Shown here: piece after piece, positions 46,118-55,578 of the stretch
How positions within the stretch are numbered: the first letter of the stretch is position 1
Layout: every line of letters begins with the position of its first letter
From: a gamma proteobacterium HdN1
GTDB taxonomy: Bacteria; Pseudomonadota; Gammaproteobacteria; Pseudomonadales; Ketobacteraceae
DNA length: 64,000 bases
NCBI GenBank assembly: GCA_000198515.1
Contig: FP929140.1
Coordinates: 3,880,527-3,944,526 of the forward strand
Direction of reading: 5' to 3'
The notes under the pieces: model-generated
Database searches by the model: none
The model's input: only the letters and a program-made list of their open reading frames with translations
What the model was told of the DNA's origin: nothing
Made by a program: the position numbers and the translations under genes

Positions 46118-47623
46118 ATGACTATTCGTACACGTATTGCACCTTCTCCGACAGGCGATCCTCATGTCGGCACCGCTTATATTGCGTTATTCAACTTGGT
46201 GTTTGCGCGCCAACACGGCGGCCAATTTATTCTGCGGATTGAAGATACCGACCAAGTGCGGAGCACGCGCGCGTCGGAGGAGCAAATTCTTGAGTCGCTG
46301 CGCTGGCTGGGGCTTGGTTGGGATGAAGGCCCCGATGTGGGCGGGCCGCATGGCCCCTATCGGCAAAGTGAGCGCATGAGCATTTATCAACAGCACGCGC
46401 GCCAATTGATTGAAAGCGGCCATGCGTTTTACTGCTTCGCAACGCCCGATGAGTTGGATGAGATGCGCCGCGAGCAGCAAGCGCGCGGCGAGACACCGCG
46501 CTATGATGGGCGCGGCTTAGAGCTTTCACCGAGTGAGGTGCAAAGGCGCTTGGGAGCAGGAGAGCCGCACGTCATCCGCATGAAAATCCCCGCAGAGGGG
46601 GTGTGCGTGATTGACGATATGCTGCGCGGCAAAATTGAGATTCCGTGGTCGCAGGTGGATATGCAGGTGCTAGTGAAAGCCGACGGCATGCCCACGTACC
46701 ACTTGGCCAACGTGGTAGACGATCATCTGATGGAGATCACTCACGTGATCCGTGGTGAGGAGTGGATCAGCTCTGCACCGAAGCATCAGCTTTTATACCG
46801 CTATTTTGGCTGGAATCAGCCCTTGTTCTGCCATATGCCGCTGTTGCGCAATCCAGACAAGAGCAAGCTTAGCAAGCGCAAAAACCCGACCAGTATCAAC
46901 TATTACCGGCGCATGGGGTATTTGCCAGAAGCCTTGTTGAACTATCTTGGCCGCATGGGATGGTCGATGCCGGATGAGCGTGAGAAGTTCTCGCTGGCGG
47001 AAATGTTGACCAGTTTCGATCTGCAGCGTGTGTCTTTGGGGGGGCCGGTCTTCGATGTGGACAAGCTCAACTGGCTCAACGGCCAGTGGCTGCGTGAAGA
47101 TCTATCGGCGGATGCACTCGTGCAGCGGTTTCGCGATTGGGCTTTTAACGTAGATTATCTGGGGCAGATCATTCCGCATGTGCAAAAGCGTATACACACG
47201 CTTTCGGACGTTGTGCCATTGGCGGGCTTCTTTTTGGCCGGTATGTTGGATGTAAAAGCGCAAGATTTTGAGAATGCCAAGCTTAGCGCCGATCAAGTTC
47301 GCCAAATTTTGCAGTTCTCGTCTTGGTATTTGGATGGCGAGCGGGCTTGGAATATCGAAAACCTCAGCGCAGGTTTGACGACGATCGCTCAGGCGATGGA
47401 TATCAAGATGCGGGATTTTATGATTCCGATTTTCGTTGCCATTGCCGGAAAGCCGCAAGCACCTTCGATTACCGATGCCATGGGGATTTTGGGGGCCGAT
47501 ATTTCCCGCGCCCGCGTTCGCCATGCGCTTGGGGTTGTCGGCGGGCCCTCCAAGAAAGAGGTGAAAGCTTGGGAGAAGCAATATCGGGCGATTTTTACGT
47601 CTGATAGCGATGCAGGTGAGTAA
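46118..47623 (+). CDS. gltX: Glutamyl-tRNA synthetase
   Basis: 501 residues. [20 protein letters not shown] contains the HIGH-equivalent (HVGT) and [11 protein letters not shown] the KMSKS-equivalent of class I synthetases. [17 protein letters not shown] and [15 protein letters not shown] are GluRS-specific. The C-terminal helical anticodon-binding domain is complete. It charges tRNA-Glu, whose gene (TTC anticodon) lies only 420 bp downstream. Start: AGGA 8 nt upstream. It is a little longer than the E. coli enzyme. Confidence 0.96.
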   Translation: MTIRTRIAPSPTGDPHVGTAYIALFNLVFARQHGGQFILRIEDTDQVRSTRASEEQILESLRWLGLGWDEGPDVGGPHGPYRQSERMSIYQQHARQLIESGHAFYCFATPDELDEMRREQQARGETPRYDGRGLELSPSEVQRRLGAGEPHVIRMKIPAEGVCVIDDMLRGKIEIPWSQVDMQVLVKADGMPTYHLANVVDDHLMEITHVIRGEEWISSAPKHQLLYRYFGWNQPLFCHMPLLRNPDKSKLSKRKNPTSINYYRRMGYLPEALLNYLGRMGWSMPDEREKFSLAEMLTSFDLQRVSLGGPVFDVDKLNWLNGQWLREDLSADALVQRFRDWAFNVDYLGQIIPHVQKRIHTLSDVVPLAGFFLAGMLDVKAQDFENAKLSADQVRQILQFSSWYLDGERAWNIENLSAGLTTIAQAMDIKMRDFMIPIFVAIAGKPQAPSITDAMGILGADISRARVRHALGVVGGPSKKEVKAWEKQYRAIFTSDSDAGE

Positions 47624-47702
47624 GAAAAAAGGCTTGCAGATCATGAAGAAAGCTTCAGTGCGTGCGGGTGCCTGATTGCAGGAAGATTTTTTCTTTTGGT
47701 GA

Positions 47703-47731
47703 TTGACAGGGCTAAGGAGAGTCCTTATTAT
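47703..47731 (+). promoter_or_regulatory. Near-consensus sigma70 promoter upstream of the tRNA pair
   Basis: TTGACA at 47703-47708 and TATTAT at 47726-47731 are separated by exactly 17 bp. The expected start of transcription is near 47738, about 125 nt before tRNA-Ala. Confidence 0.65.
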
Positions 47732-47862
47732 TCGCAGCCTCTTGCAGCACATTCCAGGCCTTGTAATACGAGCTGCAAGATAGCAAAAAACTGATTGGCC
47801 CTAACGCCGGTTAGCGAGCAACACAAGGGTAGCAAGTTATACAAAGTTGTGGCGGTATGCGA

Positions 47863-47938
<76 letters not shown>

Positions 47939-48012
47939 AATATCTACACTAATTTTTGTTAATCGCTTGTTTGTTAACAGCTTGTTTGTTCGCGGTGGTT
48001 CGGGTCGATTAA

Positions 48013-48036
48013 AAGCAATTAAATTGCTTGTTTTTT
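48013..48036 (+). other. A/T-rich hairpin with T-run between the two tRNAs
   Basis: AAGCAAT and ATTGCTT arms with a TAA loop, then GTTTTTT. It resembles a weak intrinsic terminator or a processing signal between tRNA-Ala and tRNA-Glu. Confidence 0.4.
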
Positions 48037-48044
48037 GTTGCAAC

Positions 48045-48120
48045 GTCCCTTTCGTCTAGAGGCCTAGGACATTGCCCTTTCACGGCAACGACAGGGGTTC
48101 GAATCCCCTAAGGGACGCCA
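48045..48120 (+). tRNA. tRNA-Glu(TTC)
   Basis: 76 nt with CCA encoded. The acceptor GTCCCTT pairs with AAGGGAC. The anticodon stem TTGCC/GGCAA encloses CTTTCAC, giving anticodon TTC. The T-arm contains GGTTCGAATCC. It reads GAA and GAG. Confidence 0.97.
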
Positions 48121-48127
48121 TATTAAG

Positions 48128-48161
48128 AAGCCCGACAGTGCTCAAGCTGTCGGGCTTTTTT
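48128..48161 (+). terminator. Intrinsic terminator after tRNA-Glu
   Basis: AAGCCCGACAG and CTGTCGGGCTT form an 11-bp stem with an 8-base loop and are followed by T residues. Confidence 0.95.
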
Positions 48162-48357
48162 GTTTGTGTCGCATCCGGATGAAAGATTGTGCTGTGGTGG
48201 GCGTTGATTTGCTGTGTGCCTAATAATTATCCCGCGCAAACAGGCTGGAGTCATGGGTGATGCGCGGTATAATCTCGGGTAAATTGAGTTTGGTTGTAGC
48301 GTTTATGATGCAGCCAAGTTGTCTACAAGCTTTAGGGATTTGCAGGGGAGCATTAAG

Positions 48358-49833
48358 ATGACGGATCGGCAGGATGCAGGAGGCGACCACACCATAATGG
48401 CACCGAGTGTGGTTGCACCTAGCGCGCAGCGGCAGTGGGTTCTGCGCTCGTTGGATACTGGGCGAGAGTACGCTTTGCAGGGTAAGCTCTTGGTGGGGCG
48501 CGAGGCAGAGTGCCAGATTTCGTTTCCGGGCGGGCATGTTTCTCGCTACCATGCCAACGTTCAGGTAAGCAGAGTTGGCGTCGTGGTTGAGGATTTGAAC
48601 TCAACCAACGGCACATTTGTCAATGGTCGACGCATTGTTGCGCCCACGCTCATCAATCTTGGTGATGAGATTGCGTTTCATAATGAACGCTTCCGCTTGG
48701 TATCCAATCTCTCAGGAGATGCGGATGCGACGATGATGTTCGCGCCGGCTCCGCGTCGAGTTCACAGCCCTGCACCCACGCAAGCGCCGTCGAGAACGGC
48801 CAATCAAGCTCAAAGTTTACACGCGCAGCAGCGTACCGAAATGCCTTCTCCGCAGTCTCGCGTGGCTGTTGGATCAAGCGCAGCTTCAGAGGCGATTCCT
48901 TCCGTGGGAGCAGCGGCGCTTGCTGCGTTATCTTCCGATGGGACTGCCCCTGTAGCGACGAGTACTCCTGTAGCGAAAAGCACTCCTGTTGAGAAAAGTG
49001 CTCCTGTAGCAAAAAGCGTCCCTGTTGAGAAGAGCGCCCCTGTAGCGAAGGGCGTTCCGCCCAAAGCCGATTATCAGAGCCCAACGGAAGCTGAATTAGC
49101 AGATGCCATCGGTGATTTTAAGCTTGCCGCTCGCGAACCAGATTTGGGCGATTTGAGCGACTTTGAGCTACCAGATGACGTGCGAGTGGTGCAGGCTTCG
49201 TCAACGCCCGCTTTGCCAGCGCCGATGCCGGAGCTGATTTCAGACGATGCGACTCGCCTGATGGGGGCGGCGGCGATTGCATCCAAAGCAGATCGTATTC
49301 GCCAGGGCGTGATGTCGCAGGATTTACCGCGCTTTCCAGGGTCTGGGCCTCGCTTGATCGTGTTGAGTGCGCCTCTGCGTGGAAAGGTCTTCAACTTGTC
49401 AAACCAAAAACTTGCGACGACGTGGCGTATTGGGCGCAGCGATTTCTGCGAGTTGAATGTGAATGATGTGACCGTATCCCACGATCACGCGCGCGTGGTT
49501 CGAAGTGCAACGGGGTGGCAGATCGTTGCAACTCATGCACGCAATGGCCTGATTATCAACGGTAAGCCGGAACATTCTCATACGCTGGAGCATGGCGACC
49601 GCTTGCTGGTTGGGCGTATTGAGATCGTGTTTGCGTCCGACGAGAAAGGCTCTATGCCGATTCTGGTGAATGTTCCGCCGCCACCGATCTATCGCCGTCC
49701 GTGGTTTATTGGGGTGGTTGGTTTTCTGCTGGTTGTCGCAGCGATCGGGATTGGAGTGACGATGATGGGTGGTGGGGTGACGATGATTGAGGGTGGAGCA
49801 GATCCACAGTCGATCGTTGGGTCTGCTCCCTGA
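48358..49833 (+). CDS. Tandem FHA-domain membrane protein
   Basis: 491 residues from the ATG at 48358, with GGGGAG 8 nt upstream. Two forkhead-associated domains bracket a long disordered linker. FHA1 (about 25-105) shows LLVGREAECQIS, GGHVSRYHANV and LNSTNGTFVNGRR. FHA2 (about 335-430) shows WRIGRSDFCEL, VTVSHDHARV and NGLIINGKP. Both keep the Gly-Arg, Ser-x-x-His and Asn-Gly residues for phosphothreonine binding. The linker repeats a six-residue unit (STPVAK, STPVEK, SAPVAK, SVPVEK) coded by 18-bp repeats at about 48951-49050. One transmembrane helix (WFIGVVGFLLVVAAIGIGV) lies near the C-terminus, leaving both FHA domains in the cytosol. No Ser/Thr kinase gene is adjacent. Confidence 0.9.
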   Translation: MTDRQDAGGDHTIMAPSVVAPSAQRQWVLRSLDTGREYALQGKLLVGREAECQISFPGGHVSRYHANVQVSRVGVVVEDLNSTNGTFVNGRRIVAPTLINLGDEIAFHNERFRLVSNLSGDADATMMFAPAPRRVHSPAPTQAPSRTANQAQSLHAQQRTEMPSPQSRVAVGSSAASEAIPSVGAAALAALSSDGTAPVATSTPVAKSTPVEKSAPVAKSVPVEKSAPVAKGVPPKADYQSPTEAELADAIGDFKLAAREPDLGDLSDFELPDDVRVVQASSTPALPAPMPELISDDATRLMGAAAIASKADRIRQGVMSQDLPRFPGSGPRLIVLSAPLRGKVFNLSNQKLATTWRIGRSDFCELNVNDVTVSHDHARVVRSATGWQIVATHARNGLIINGKPEHSHTLEHGDRLLVGRIEIVFASDEKGSMPILVNVPPPPIYRRPWFIGVVGFLLVVAAIGIGVTMMGGGVTMIEGGADPQSIVGSAP

Positions 49834-49843
49834 GCGGAGAATC

Positions 49844-50074
49844 TTATTTCCGCCAATAGTTATTGGCAGCCGCTACTGTTTGGAAATTAGTAGCGATGAC
49901 GTGTGATGCGGCCGTCAGATCAGCCGCATCGTTTGCGTATTCAGGGCGGAGTTTTTTCAGAACATCTACGTCCGGCTGTGTGTATTTGACCCCACGGCGG
50001 CTAAGCGTAATCGCTAGCTCGAAGCCTTCTTGCGGGGTGTTGGTGATGAGCGTGGTAAGCCATGTGTCGGTCAT
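49844..50074 (-). CDS. Small protein of unknown function
   Basis: 76 residues from the ATG at 50074, supported by GAGAGGG about 7 nt upstream; the in-frame region further up is Lys/Arg-rich and lacks a good start. The sequence (TDTWLTTLITNTPQEGFELA, GVKYTQPDVDVLKKLRPEYA) appears soluble, mostly helical and mildly acidic to neutral. I see no motif and do not recognise it. It is convergent with the FHA gene with a 10-bp gap and divergent from a lipoprotein gene. The good ribosome-binding site and protein-like composition make it a credible gene. Confidence 0.6.
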   Translation of the reverse strand: MTDTWLTTLITNTPQEGFELAITLSRRGVKYTQPDVDVLKKLRPEYANDAADLTAASHVIATNFQTVAAANNYWRK

Positions 50075-50344
50075 TATATGCCCTCTCTTTTTTTTCGTTT
50101 TTTGATTAAAAAACTTGCCTTCGATCCGTCTTTTTTTGGATGTAGCGTTGGATCGGGTGGTCAGCATACCACCAGAAGCTCTGAGCCACTATGCAAAAGC
50201 GATATGCAGGTAGATCAAAGGGTGCGCGATCGGGCGTGCCGACTCGGAGCAAAAACGAAACAAAGCCGCACAAAAGTGCTAGTAACGCGCATAAGGTTCG
50301 CGCACTAAGCCATTATTCCACGGAAAAAATAGGATGATACGACT

Positions 50345-50881
50345 ATGAAAGCGATGTTGCGCCCGATGTGCTATTCAGCAATGGCGATTGCCGTTGCAGC
50401 CTCTATGTTGAGCGGCTGCAATAATGACAGCAAAAAAAAAGTAGGCTTGGATCTTGCTATCAACAGTTTTGATATTTCGAGCCCAACGGGTACAAACCCT
50501 GAAAGCCGCGCGGTCCAGATCAATTCTGGAATCGAAGATGGCGCATTTAGAATCCATTGGGAAATTAAAGCGACTGATATTTTGTATCGCGCCGATGTCT
50601 ACCTAAGTGAAGATGGTGACTGGAACGATCGTGATAACAAGCTGCTTCTTTCCAGAAACTGTGGCGGCGCCGGAATGGATTGCCGAGGGGAGCGCATGAA
50701 TATTCCTTGCAGGTTCACGAATGACAACCGCATTGTTTGTGATACGGGAGATGCGAAGGACACAACTCATATCGGTGGCTTCCTGAAGACGATCCCGCAA
50801 ACGGGTTACATCGTACTTCGTGCCTGTAACGCGATGCTTACTGCGTGTGATGACGCTGCGGTAAAGGTTGAGTTTCAATAA
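50345..50881 (+). CDS. Putative lipoprotein of unknown function
   Basis: 178 residues. The N-terminus MKAMLRPMCYSAMAIAVAAS followed by MLSGCNND is a type II signal peptide with lipobox L-S-G-C. The mature protein (about 150 residues) is beta-rich with aspartate/asparagine clusters (SEDGDWNDRDNK) and six cysteines in pairs (NCGGAGMDC, IPCRF, VCDTGD, ACNAMLTACDD), suggesting disulfide bonds outside the cytoplasm. AGGA lies 10 nt before the ATG. No family is recognised. The short acidic loop could bind calcium. Confidence 0.75.
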   Translation: MKAMLRPMCYSAMAIAVAASMLSGCNNDSKKKVGLDLAINSFDISSPTGTNPESRAVQINSGIEDGAFRIHWEIKATDILYRADVYLSEDGDWNDRDNKLLLSRNCGGAGMDCRGERMNIPCRFTNDNRIVCDTGDAKDTTHIGGFLKTIPQTGYIVLRACNAMLTACDDAAVKVEFQ

Positions 50882-51095
50882 GCGCCTATTTTTGAAAGTC
50901 TGTTTTGGCTCCCTGTGCTGGCGAATCGTGCACCTGTGGCGCGTTCGCCAGGCCCATTCTCGAAACCTCGTTCGCTTAGGCTCCCATGCAAGGGGCTGTC
51001 GTGCTAAGCTTTGCGGCGCAGTGCGCTGTAACTTTTGTAGGAATTTTCCTGCTTTTAGCTTTTTTACTTATTAGTAAATCACGATGGAGCCCCTC

Positions 51096-52229
51096 ATGCC
51101 CGGTCTTTTGCCTGATATTGATCCTGATGGATTGCTTGAATTCTCAGTGGTGTATACCGATCGTTCACTCAATCACATGTCGAGGCGCTTTGTTGGCGCA
51201 ATGCAAGAAATTCTCTCGACACTCAAACAGGTCTATAACTCGCATAGCGCCGTGATTTTGCCGGGCAGCGGTACGTTTGGCATGGAGGCAGTAGCACGCC
51301 AGTTCGCCAACCGTGAAAAAGTGCTCATCGTTCGCAATGGCTGGTTCAGCTATCGCTGGAGCCAAATTTTTGAAAGCAGCGGCTCAGACGCAGGAGTGGT
51401 TGTGTGTAAAGCGCGCCAATGTGGCAGCGGTGCGCAAGATGCGTGGATTCCTTGCCCTGCCGAAGACGTTGCTGCAGCAATTCGTAGCGAAAAACCCAAG
51501 GTGGTGTTTGCTCCCCACGTTGAAACCTCCAGCGGGATCATGCTTTCGGAAGACTACCTTCGCACCGTGTCAGAAGCAGCACGCGAAGTCGGCGCGTTGT
51601 TTGTGCTGGACTGCATCGCCTCCGGTGCAGTGTGGGTAGACATGCAGAAAGTGGGGGTTGATCTATTAATCACCGCGCCGCAGAAAGGCTGGAGTAGCTC
51701 GCCTTGCTGCGCGATGGTGATGTTGGGCGAACGCGCTCGCAGCGCCATCGAAGCAACCACCAGCAGCAGCTTTGCCTGCGATCTTAAAAAATGGCTGCAA
51801 ATTGCCGAAGGCTATGAGCGCGGCCAGCATGCCTACTACACGACCATGCCGACCGACGGTTTAGTACGCTTGCGCGATGTAATGCTCGAAATGCGCGAGT
51901 ACGGTTTCGATCGCCTTTGTGCCGACCAACTTGAATTGGGCCGGCAGGTGCGCGTGTTGCTGGAGAGCAGAGGCTATCCGAGCGTTGCGGCAGATGGCTG
52001 GAAAGCACCCGGTGTTGTCGTTAGCTATACAACCGATCCAGGTATTCAAAATGCCAGTAAATTCGCCATGGTGGGCGTACAGGCTGCATCGGGAGTGCCT
52101 TTGGCCTGCGATGAAGGCTCAGATTTTAAAACCTTTCGCATTGGCTTGTTTGGCTTAGACAAGCTACAAAATATCGAGCGCACGGTTAGTTCACTGCGTG
52201 CTGCGCTGGATAAAATCGCTAACAGCTAA
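51096..52229 (+). CDS. Class V aminotransferase (alanine-glyoxylate/serine-pyruvate type)
   Basis: 377 residues from the ATG at 51096 (GGAG 6 nt upstream); an ATG at 51084 is in frame but has no ribosome-binding site. VILPGSGTFGMEAVARQFAN and VVFAPHVETSSGIMLSEDYL are substrate/PLP regions. LFVLDCIASGAVWVDM holds the PLP-binding aspartate, and LLITAPQKGWSSSPCCAMVM the lysine that forms the Schiff base. It belongs with alanine:glyoxylate or serine:pyruvate aminotransferases; the exact amino acid is not clear. It is followed after 16 bp by a GMC oxidoreductase, so the two are probably in one operon and may act on linked substrates, for instance an amino alcohol or hydroxy acid. Confidence 0.87.
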   Translation: MPGLLPDIDPDGLLEFSVVYTDRSLNHMSRRFVGAMQEILSTLKQVYNSHSAVILPGSGTFGMEAVARQFANREKVLIVRNGWFSYRWSQIFESSGSDAGVVVCKARQCGSGAQDAWIPCPAEDVAAAIRSEKPKVVFAPHVETSSGIMLSEDYLRTVSEAAREVGALFVLDCIASGAVWVDMQKVGVDLLITAPQKGWSSSPCCAMVMLGERARSAIEATTSSSFACDLKKWLQIAEGYERGQHAYYTTMPTDGLVRLRDVMLEMREYGFDRLCADQLELGRQVRVLLESRGYPSVAADGWKAPGVVVSYTTDPGIQNASKFAMVGVQAASGVPLACDEGSDFKTFRIGLFGLDKLQNIERTVSSLRAALDKIANS

Positions 52230-52245
52230 ACCCAAAGGGTGTTGT

Positions 52246-53904
52246 ATGACTCAAGTGGCCGAGATGCGGGCCGGTGCGTTAGCGCACGGTGATTCTGCTC
52301 GATTTGATTTTGTGGTGGTGGGGGGTGGCTCTGCGGGATGCCTGTTAGCAAATCGCTTGTCAGAGAACCCTGACATTCGTGTCTGTTTGTTGGAAGCGGG
52401 GCCTAGCGATCACACTTACTGGATCCGCAGCTGTAACCCGTTCAATATGCTGTACCTGATGAACAGCAAAAAATATAACTGGCTGTATAAGACGGAGCCA
52501 GAGGCTGCCAACGGTTCGCGCGGCTTTTTCTGGCCCCGTGGTAAGGCGTTAGGCGGTTCGAGTTCGATCAATGCGATGATTTACACGCGCGGCCATCGTT
52601 GGGACTTTGATCATTGGGCATCCCTTGGTAATCCCGGCTGGGATTATCAGTCTGTTTTGCCTTTGTTCAAGCGTTCGGAGCGCCAGCAGCGCGGGGCAGA
52701 TGCGTGGCATGGTGCTAATGGAACGATGGATGTGGTGGACACAAATTATCACTTTCCTGCCAGTGAAGCCTTTGTGGATGCGAGTGTGCAGGCTGGCTTT
52801 GCGCGCCGCGATGATTTTAACGGCGCCGAACAGGACGGTTGTGGTTTTTTTCAGGTGACACAAACGCCGCAGGGCAGACGTTGCAATTCGGCTACGGCCT
52901 TTTTGGATGAAGCATTAGCGCGGCCGAACCTTACCGTGATCACCGGTGCGCACGCGTCACGGGTGCTGTTCGAAGGCAAAAAGGCGGTGGGTGTGGAGTA
53001 TTTTCTCCAGCCGCACCTAGACCAGCGTCACGTGGTGAGCGCGGATCGTGAAGTGGTGCTGAGTGCAGGCGTAATCAATTCTCCGCAGTTGCTGAAGCTC
53101 TCCGGAATTGGACCACAGCACGAGCTGCATCAATTCGGTATTCCGGTGATTCACGATTTGCCTGGGGTTGGTGAAAATCTGCAGGATCATCCTGATATTT
53201 TAATTCGTTGTCTGGATAAGAGCCGAACATCCTTTGCGACCGTGCCGGGTAAGAGTACGTTCGATTTTATTCGGCGCTATTTTTCGCGGGAATCGCCGTT
53301 TGTCTTTACGCCGACGGAATGCGGTGGTTTTATAAAATCCAGCCCAGATCAGGAAATTCCAGATCTTCAGCTGCAATTTGCTTCAATTCGTATGGAGCCA
53401 CACGGCAAGGGTTTATTTATGCCGGCAAAATTTGGCTTCGTGCTGCATATCTGTCACTTGCGGCCAGAAAGCCGTGGGCGTGTTTTGTTGCGCAGTGGGA
53501 ACCCGCTGGATGCGCCTCGGATTGAAGCCAATTACTTTCAGCGTGAAAAGGAGTTGGATGCTTTAGTCAATGGCGTCAAGATTGGCCGCCAGATTCTCGC
53601 GCAGCCAGCGATGGCGCCTTTTGTTCAGGAAGAAGAGATGCCTGGCGCAACGGTGCAAAGTGATGCGGAAATCCGCAGATTTATCCGTAATCGCGTGGAA
53701 ACGGTCTACCACACGGCGGGTTCCTGCAAAATGGGGAACGATGCAATGGCGGTTGTTGATGCAACGCTGCGGGTACACGGCGTGGAAGGCTTGAGGGTGG
53801 TGGATTCCTCCATCATGCCTACCATCACCGGCAGTAATATCCATGCACCAACGGTTATGATCGCTGAGCGAGGCGCACAGCTGATGCTTGAGGCCCTTGG
53901 TTAA
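52246..53904 (+). CDS. GMC-family FAD-dependent alcohol/choline dehydrogenase
   Basis: 552 residues from the ATG at 52246. DFVVVGGGSAGCLLANRLSE is the FAD-binding beta-alpha-beta unit, WPRGKALGGSSSINAMIYTR the GMC signature 1, and GVINSPQLLKLSGIGP signature 2. YHTAGSCKMGN and GSNIHAPTVMIAERGAQLML carry the catalytic His-His pair near the C-terminus. It resembles BetA choline dehydrogenase and AlkJ-type alcohol dehydrogenases, which pass electrons to the respiratory chain from the inner membrane face. Substrate undecided. It overlaps the 3' end of glpD by 50 bp, convergent. Confidence 0.9.
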   Translation: MTQVAEMRAGALAHGDSARFDFVVVGGGSAGCLLANRLSENPDIRVCLLEAGPSDHTYWIRSCNPFNMLYLMNSKKYNWLYKTEPEAANGSRGFFWPRGKALGGSSSINAMIYTRGHRWDFDHWASLGNPGWDYQSVLPLFKRSERQQRGADAWHGANGTMDVVDTNYHFPASEAFVDASVQAGFARRDDFNGAEQDGCGFFQVTQTPQGRRCNSATAFLDEALARPNLTVITGAHASRVLFEGKKAVGVEYFLQPHLDQRHVVSADREVVLSAGVINSPQLLKLSGIGPQHELHQFGIPVIHDLPGVGENLQDHPDILIRCLDKSRTSFATVPGKSTFDFIRRYFSRESPFVFTPTECGGFIKSSPDQEIPDLQLQFASIRMEPHGKGLFMPAKFGFVLHICHLRPESRGRVLLRSGNPLDAPRIEANYFQREKELDALVNGVKIGRQILAQPAMAPFVQEEEMPGATVQSDAEIRRFIRNRVETVYHTAGSCKMGNDAMAVVDATLRVHGVEGLRVVDSSIMPTITGSNIHAPTVMIAERGAQLMLEALG

Positions 53905-55459
53905 TTGCCTCTTTCCACGCGGGGAGATGTTCTTCAAGCAGGTGTCGTAATGTGGCGACGCCTGCTTCGCTGAGGAATAGCCCGAGTTTGCTGCGTCGCC
54001 AGAGCAAGTCTTCTTCGGTTTGCGCCCATTCCTCGGTGACGAGGTAGCGTAGTTCTGCTTCGCTTAGCTCGCCTTCGATCACGCAACCAAGGTCTGATAG
54101 CTTGGTTGCGTTGCCCAAGATCATCTGGATTCGGGTGCCGTAAGCGTGCGCCATTCTGCGCAGCATGTGGTTTGGCATCCACGGCCAGCGTTTGGTAAGC
54201 AGGCCCAGCCATTCTTCGAAATCATGTTCGATGTTTCCACCGGGAAGCGGGGTGCTTTCTGTCCATTCCGGCTCCATTTGAGGGAAGTGTGGCTGGAGCA
54301 TGTGGAGGGCGGATTCGGCCAGTTTGCGATAGGTGGTGAGCTTGCCGCCAAAGACAGATAATAACGGCAGCTGTTGGTGGATATCGGTTTCAATTTCCAG
54401 CGTGTAGTCGCGGGTGATGGCAGAGGGAGAATCGGATTCGTCGTCGCACAAAGGGCGCACGCCGGAATAGCGCCAGAGAATGTCTTTGGATTCAATCTGG
54501 TGCTTGAAGTGACGGTTGACTACGTCGAGCAGGTACTGTTCTTCTTCTGCGTCGATTTGCACTTCTCGCGGGTCGCCGTGGTATTCCTTGTCGGTGGTGC
54601 CGACGAGTGAAAACAGCTCGTTATACGGGATTACAAACACGATGCGGTGGTCTTCGTTTTGTAGAATGTAGGCTTGATTGCCTTCGTGGATGCGTGGCAC
54701 GACAAAGTGGCTGCCCTTGATCAAACGAACGTGGCGCGGTGAGCGCGCGTGCAGATTTTCTTCGATAAATTGCTGCGCCCACGGCCCTGCGGCATTGACC
54801 AAGGCGCGTGCCCGAAAATGCCGCACTTGGCCAGAATCAAGCTGTTCTACCGCAATGTGCCAGAACCCATCTTTGCGCTCCGCTCGCTGGCAGCGGGTGC
54901 GTGTCAAAACAAGTGCGCCTTGATCGCGCGCCTGAATGGCGTTTGCCACGACCAGCCGCGCGTCGTCTACCTGACAGTCGGAGTATTCAAAGCCGGTGGT
55001 AATCGAGGCTTCGAGTGGATTGCTGGGGTCATTTGCATCGAGCTGGAGTGTGCGTGAGCCCGCCAAGCGGCTGCGCGTGCTGAGGTGATCGTATAGGAAC
55101 ATGCCAATGCGTATCATCCAAGCCGGCCGCAGGTGGGGACGGTGGGGAAGGATAAAACGCATTTGCTTGATCAGGTGTGGCGCTTTTGCTAGCAGGGTTT
55201 CCCGCTCTGCGAGGGCATCCCGCACGAGCCGAAATTCATATTGCTCCAAGTAACGGAGACCGCCGTGTATCAACTTGCTGCTGGCCGAAGATGTGGCGCT
55301 GGCGAGATCCGCTTGCTCAACGAGGGCGACGCTTAAGCCTCTGCCGGTGGCGTCATTGGCGATGCCTACGCCGTTGATGCCGCCGCCAATGACGAATAGG
55401 TCAAAGGTGGGGGCGCTTTCGGTATGGAAGGGGTTGAGCGAGGTGATTTCTGCATTCAT
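53855..55459 (-). CDS. glpD: Aerobic glycerol-3-phosphate dehydrogenase
   Basis: 534 residues from the ATG at 55459; a GTG at 55474 with AAAGG upstream is an alternative. DLFVIGGGINGVGIANDATG is the FAD motif. SSASSKLIHGGLRYLEQYEF, RPLCDDESDSPSAITRDYTL and LLSVFGGKLTTYRKLAE are GlpD-specific blocks. It oxidises glycerol-3-phosphate to dihydroxyacetone phosphate and feeds electrons to quinone at the inner membrane. With glpK (same locus) and glpR it forms the glycerol unit. GlpR probably represses it: the upstream DNA holds a TTCG/CGAA inverted pair at 55523-55534. Confidence 0.95.
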   Translation of the reverse strand: MNAEITSLNPFHTESAPTFDLFVIGGGINGVGIANDATGRGLSVALVEQADLASATSSASSKLIHGGLRYLEQYEFRLVRDALAERETLLAKAPHLIKQMRFILPHRPHLRPAWMIRIGMFLYDHLSTRSRLAGSRTLQLDANDPSNPLEASITTGFEYSDCQVDDARLVVANAIQARDQGALVLTRTRCQRAERKDGFWHIAVEQLDSGQVRHFRARALVNAAGPWAQQFIEENLHARSPRHVRLIKGSHFVVPRIHEGNQAYILQNEDHRIVFVIPYNELFSLVGTTDKEYHGDPREVQIDAEEEQYLLDVVNRHFKHQIESKDILWRYSGVRPLCDDESDSPSAITRDYTLEIETDIHQQLPLLSVFGGKLTTYRKLAESALHMLQPHFPQMEPEWTESTPLPGGNIEHDFEEWLGLLTKRWPWMPNHMLRRMAHAYGTRIQMILGNATKLSDLGCVIEGELSEAELRYLVTEEWAQTEEDLLWRRSKLGLFLSEAGVATLRHLLEEHLPAWKEAINQGPQASAVRLAQRS

Positions 55460-55522
55460 GGCGATACTCTTCACGGCGTGCCTTTAAAAGGAGACAGGTG
55501 AAGTATATCTGAGATTGGAAAG

Positions 55523-55534
55523 TTCGAAAACGAA
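55523..55534. promoter_or_regulatory. Candidate GlpR operator upstream of glpD
   Basis: TTCGAAAACGAA has inverted arms TTCG and CGAA. Its right part, AAAACGAA, recurs at 56524-56531 upstream of glpK. The DeoR-family repressor gene lies between the two sites. Confidence 0.4.
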
Positions 55535-55578
55535 AATAAATGAACCGTCAGTTTTCGGTTTTCTTTGTTTTGGGCGGT

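Noticed and set aside
47102-47752. 216-codon minus-strand frame reaching beyond the gltX end
   Set aside because: It is mostly antisense to gltX and its remaining part covers the strong tRNA promoter region.
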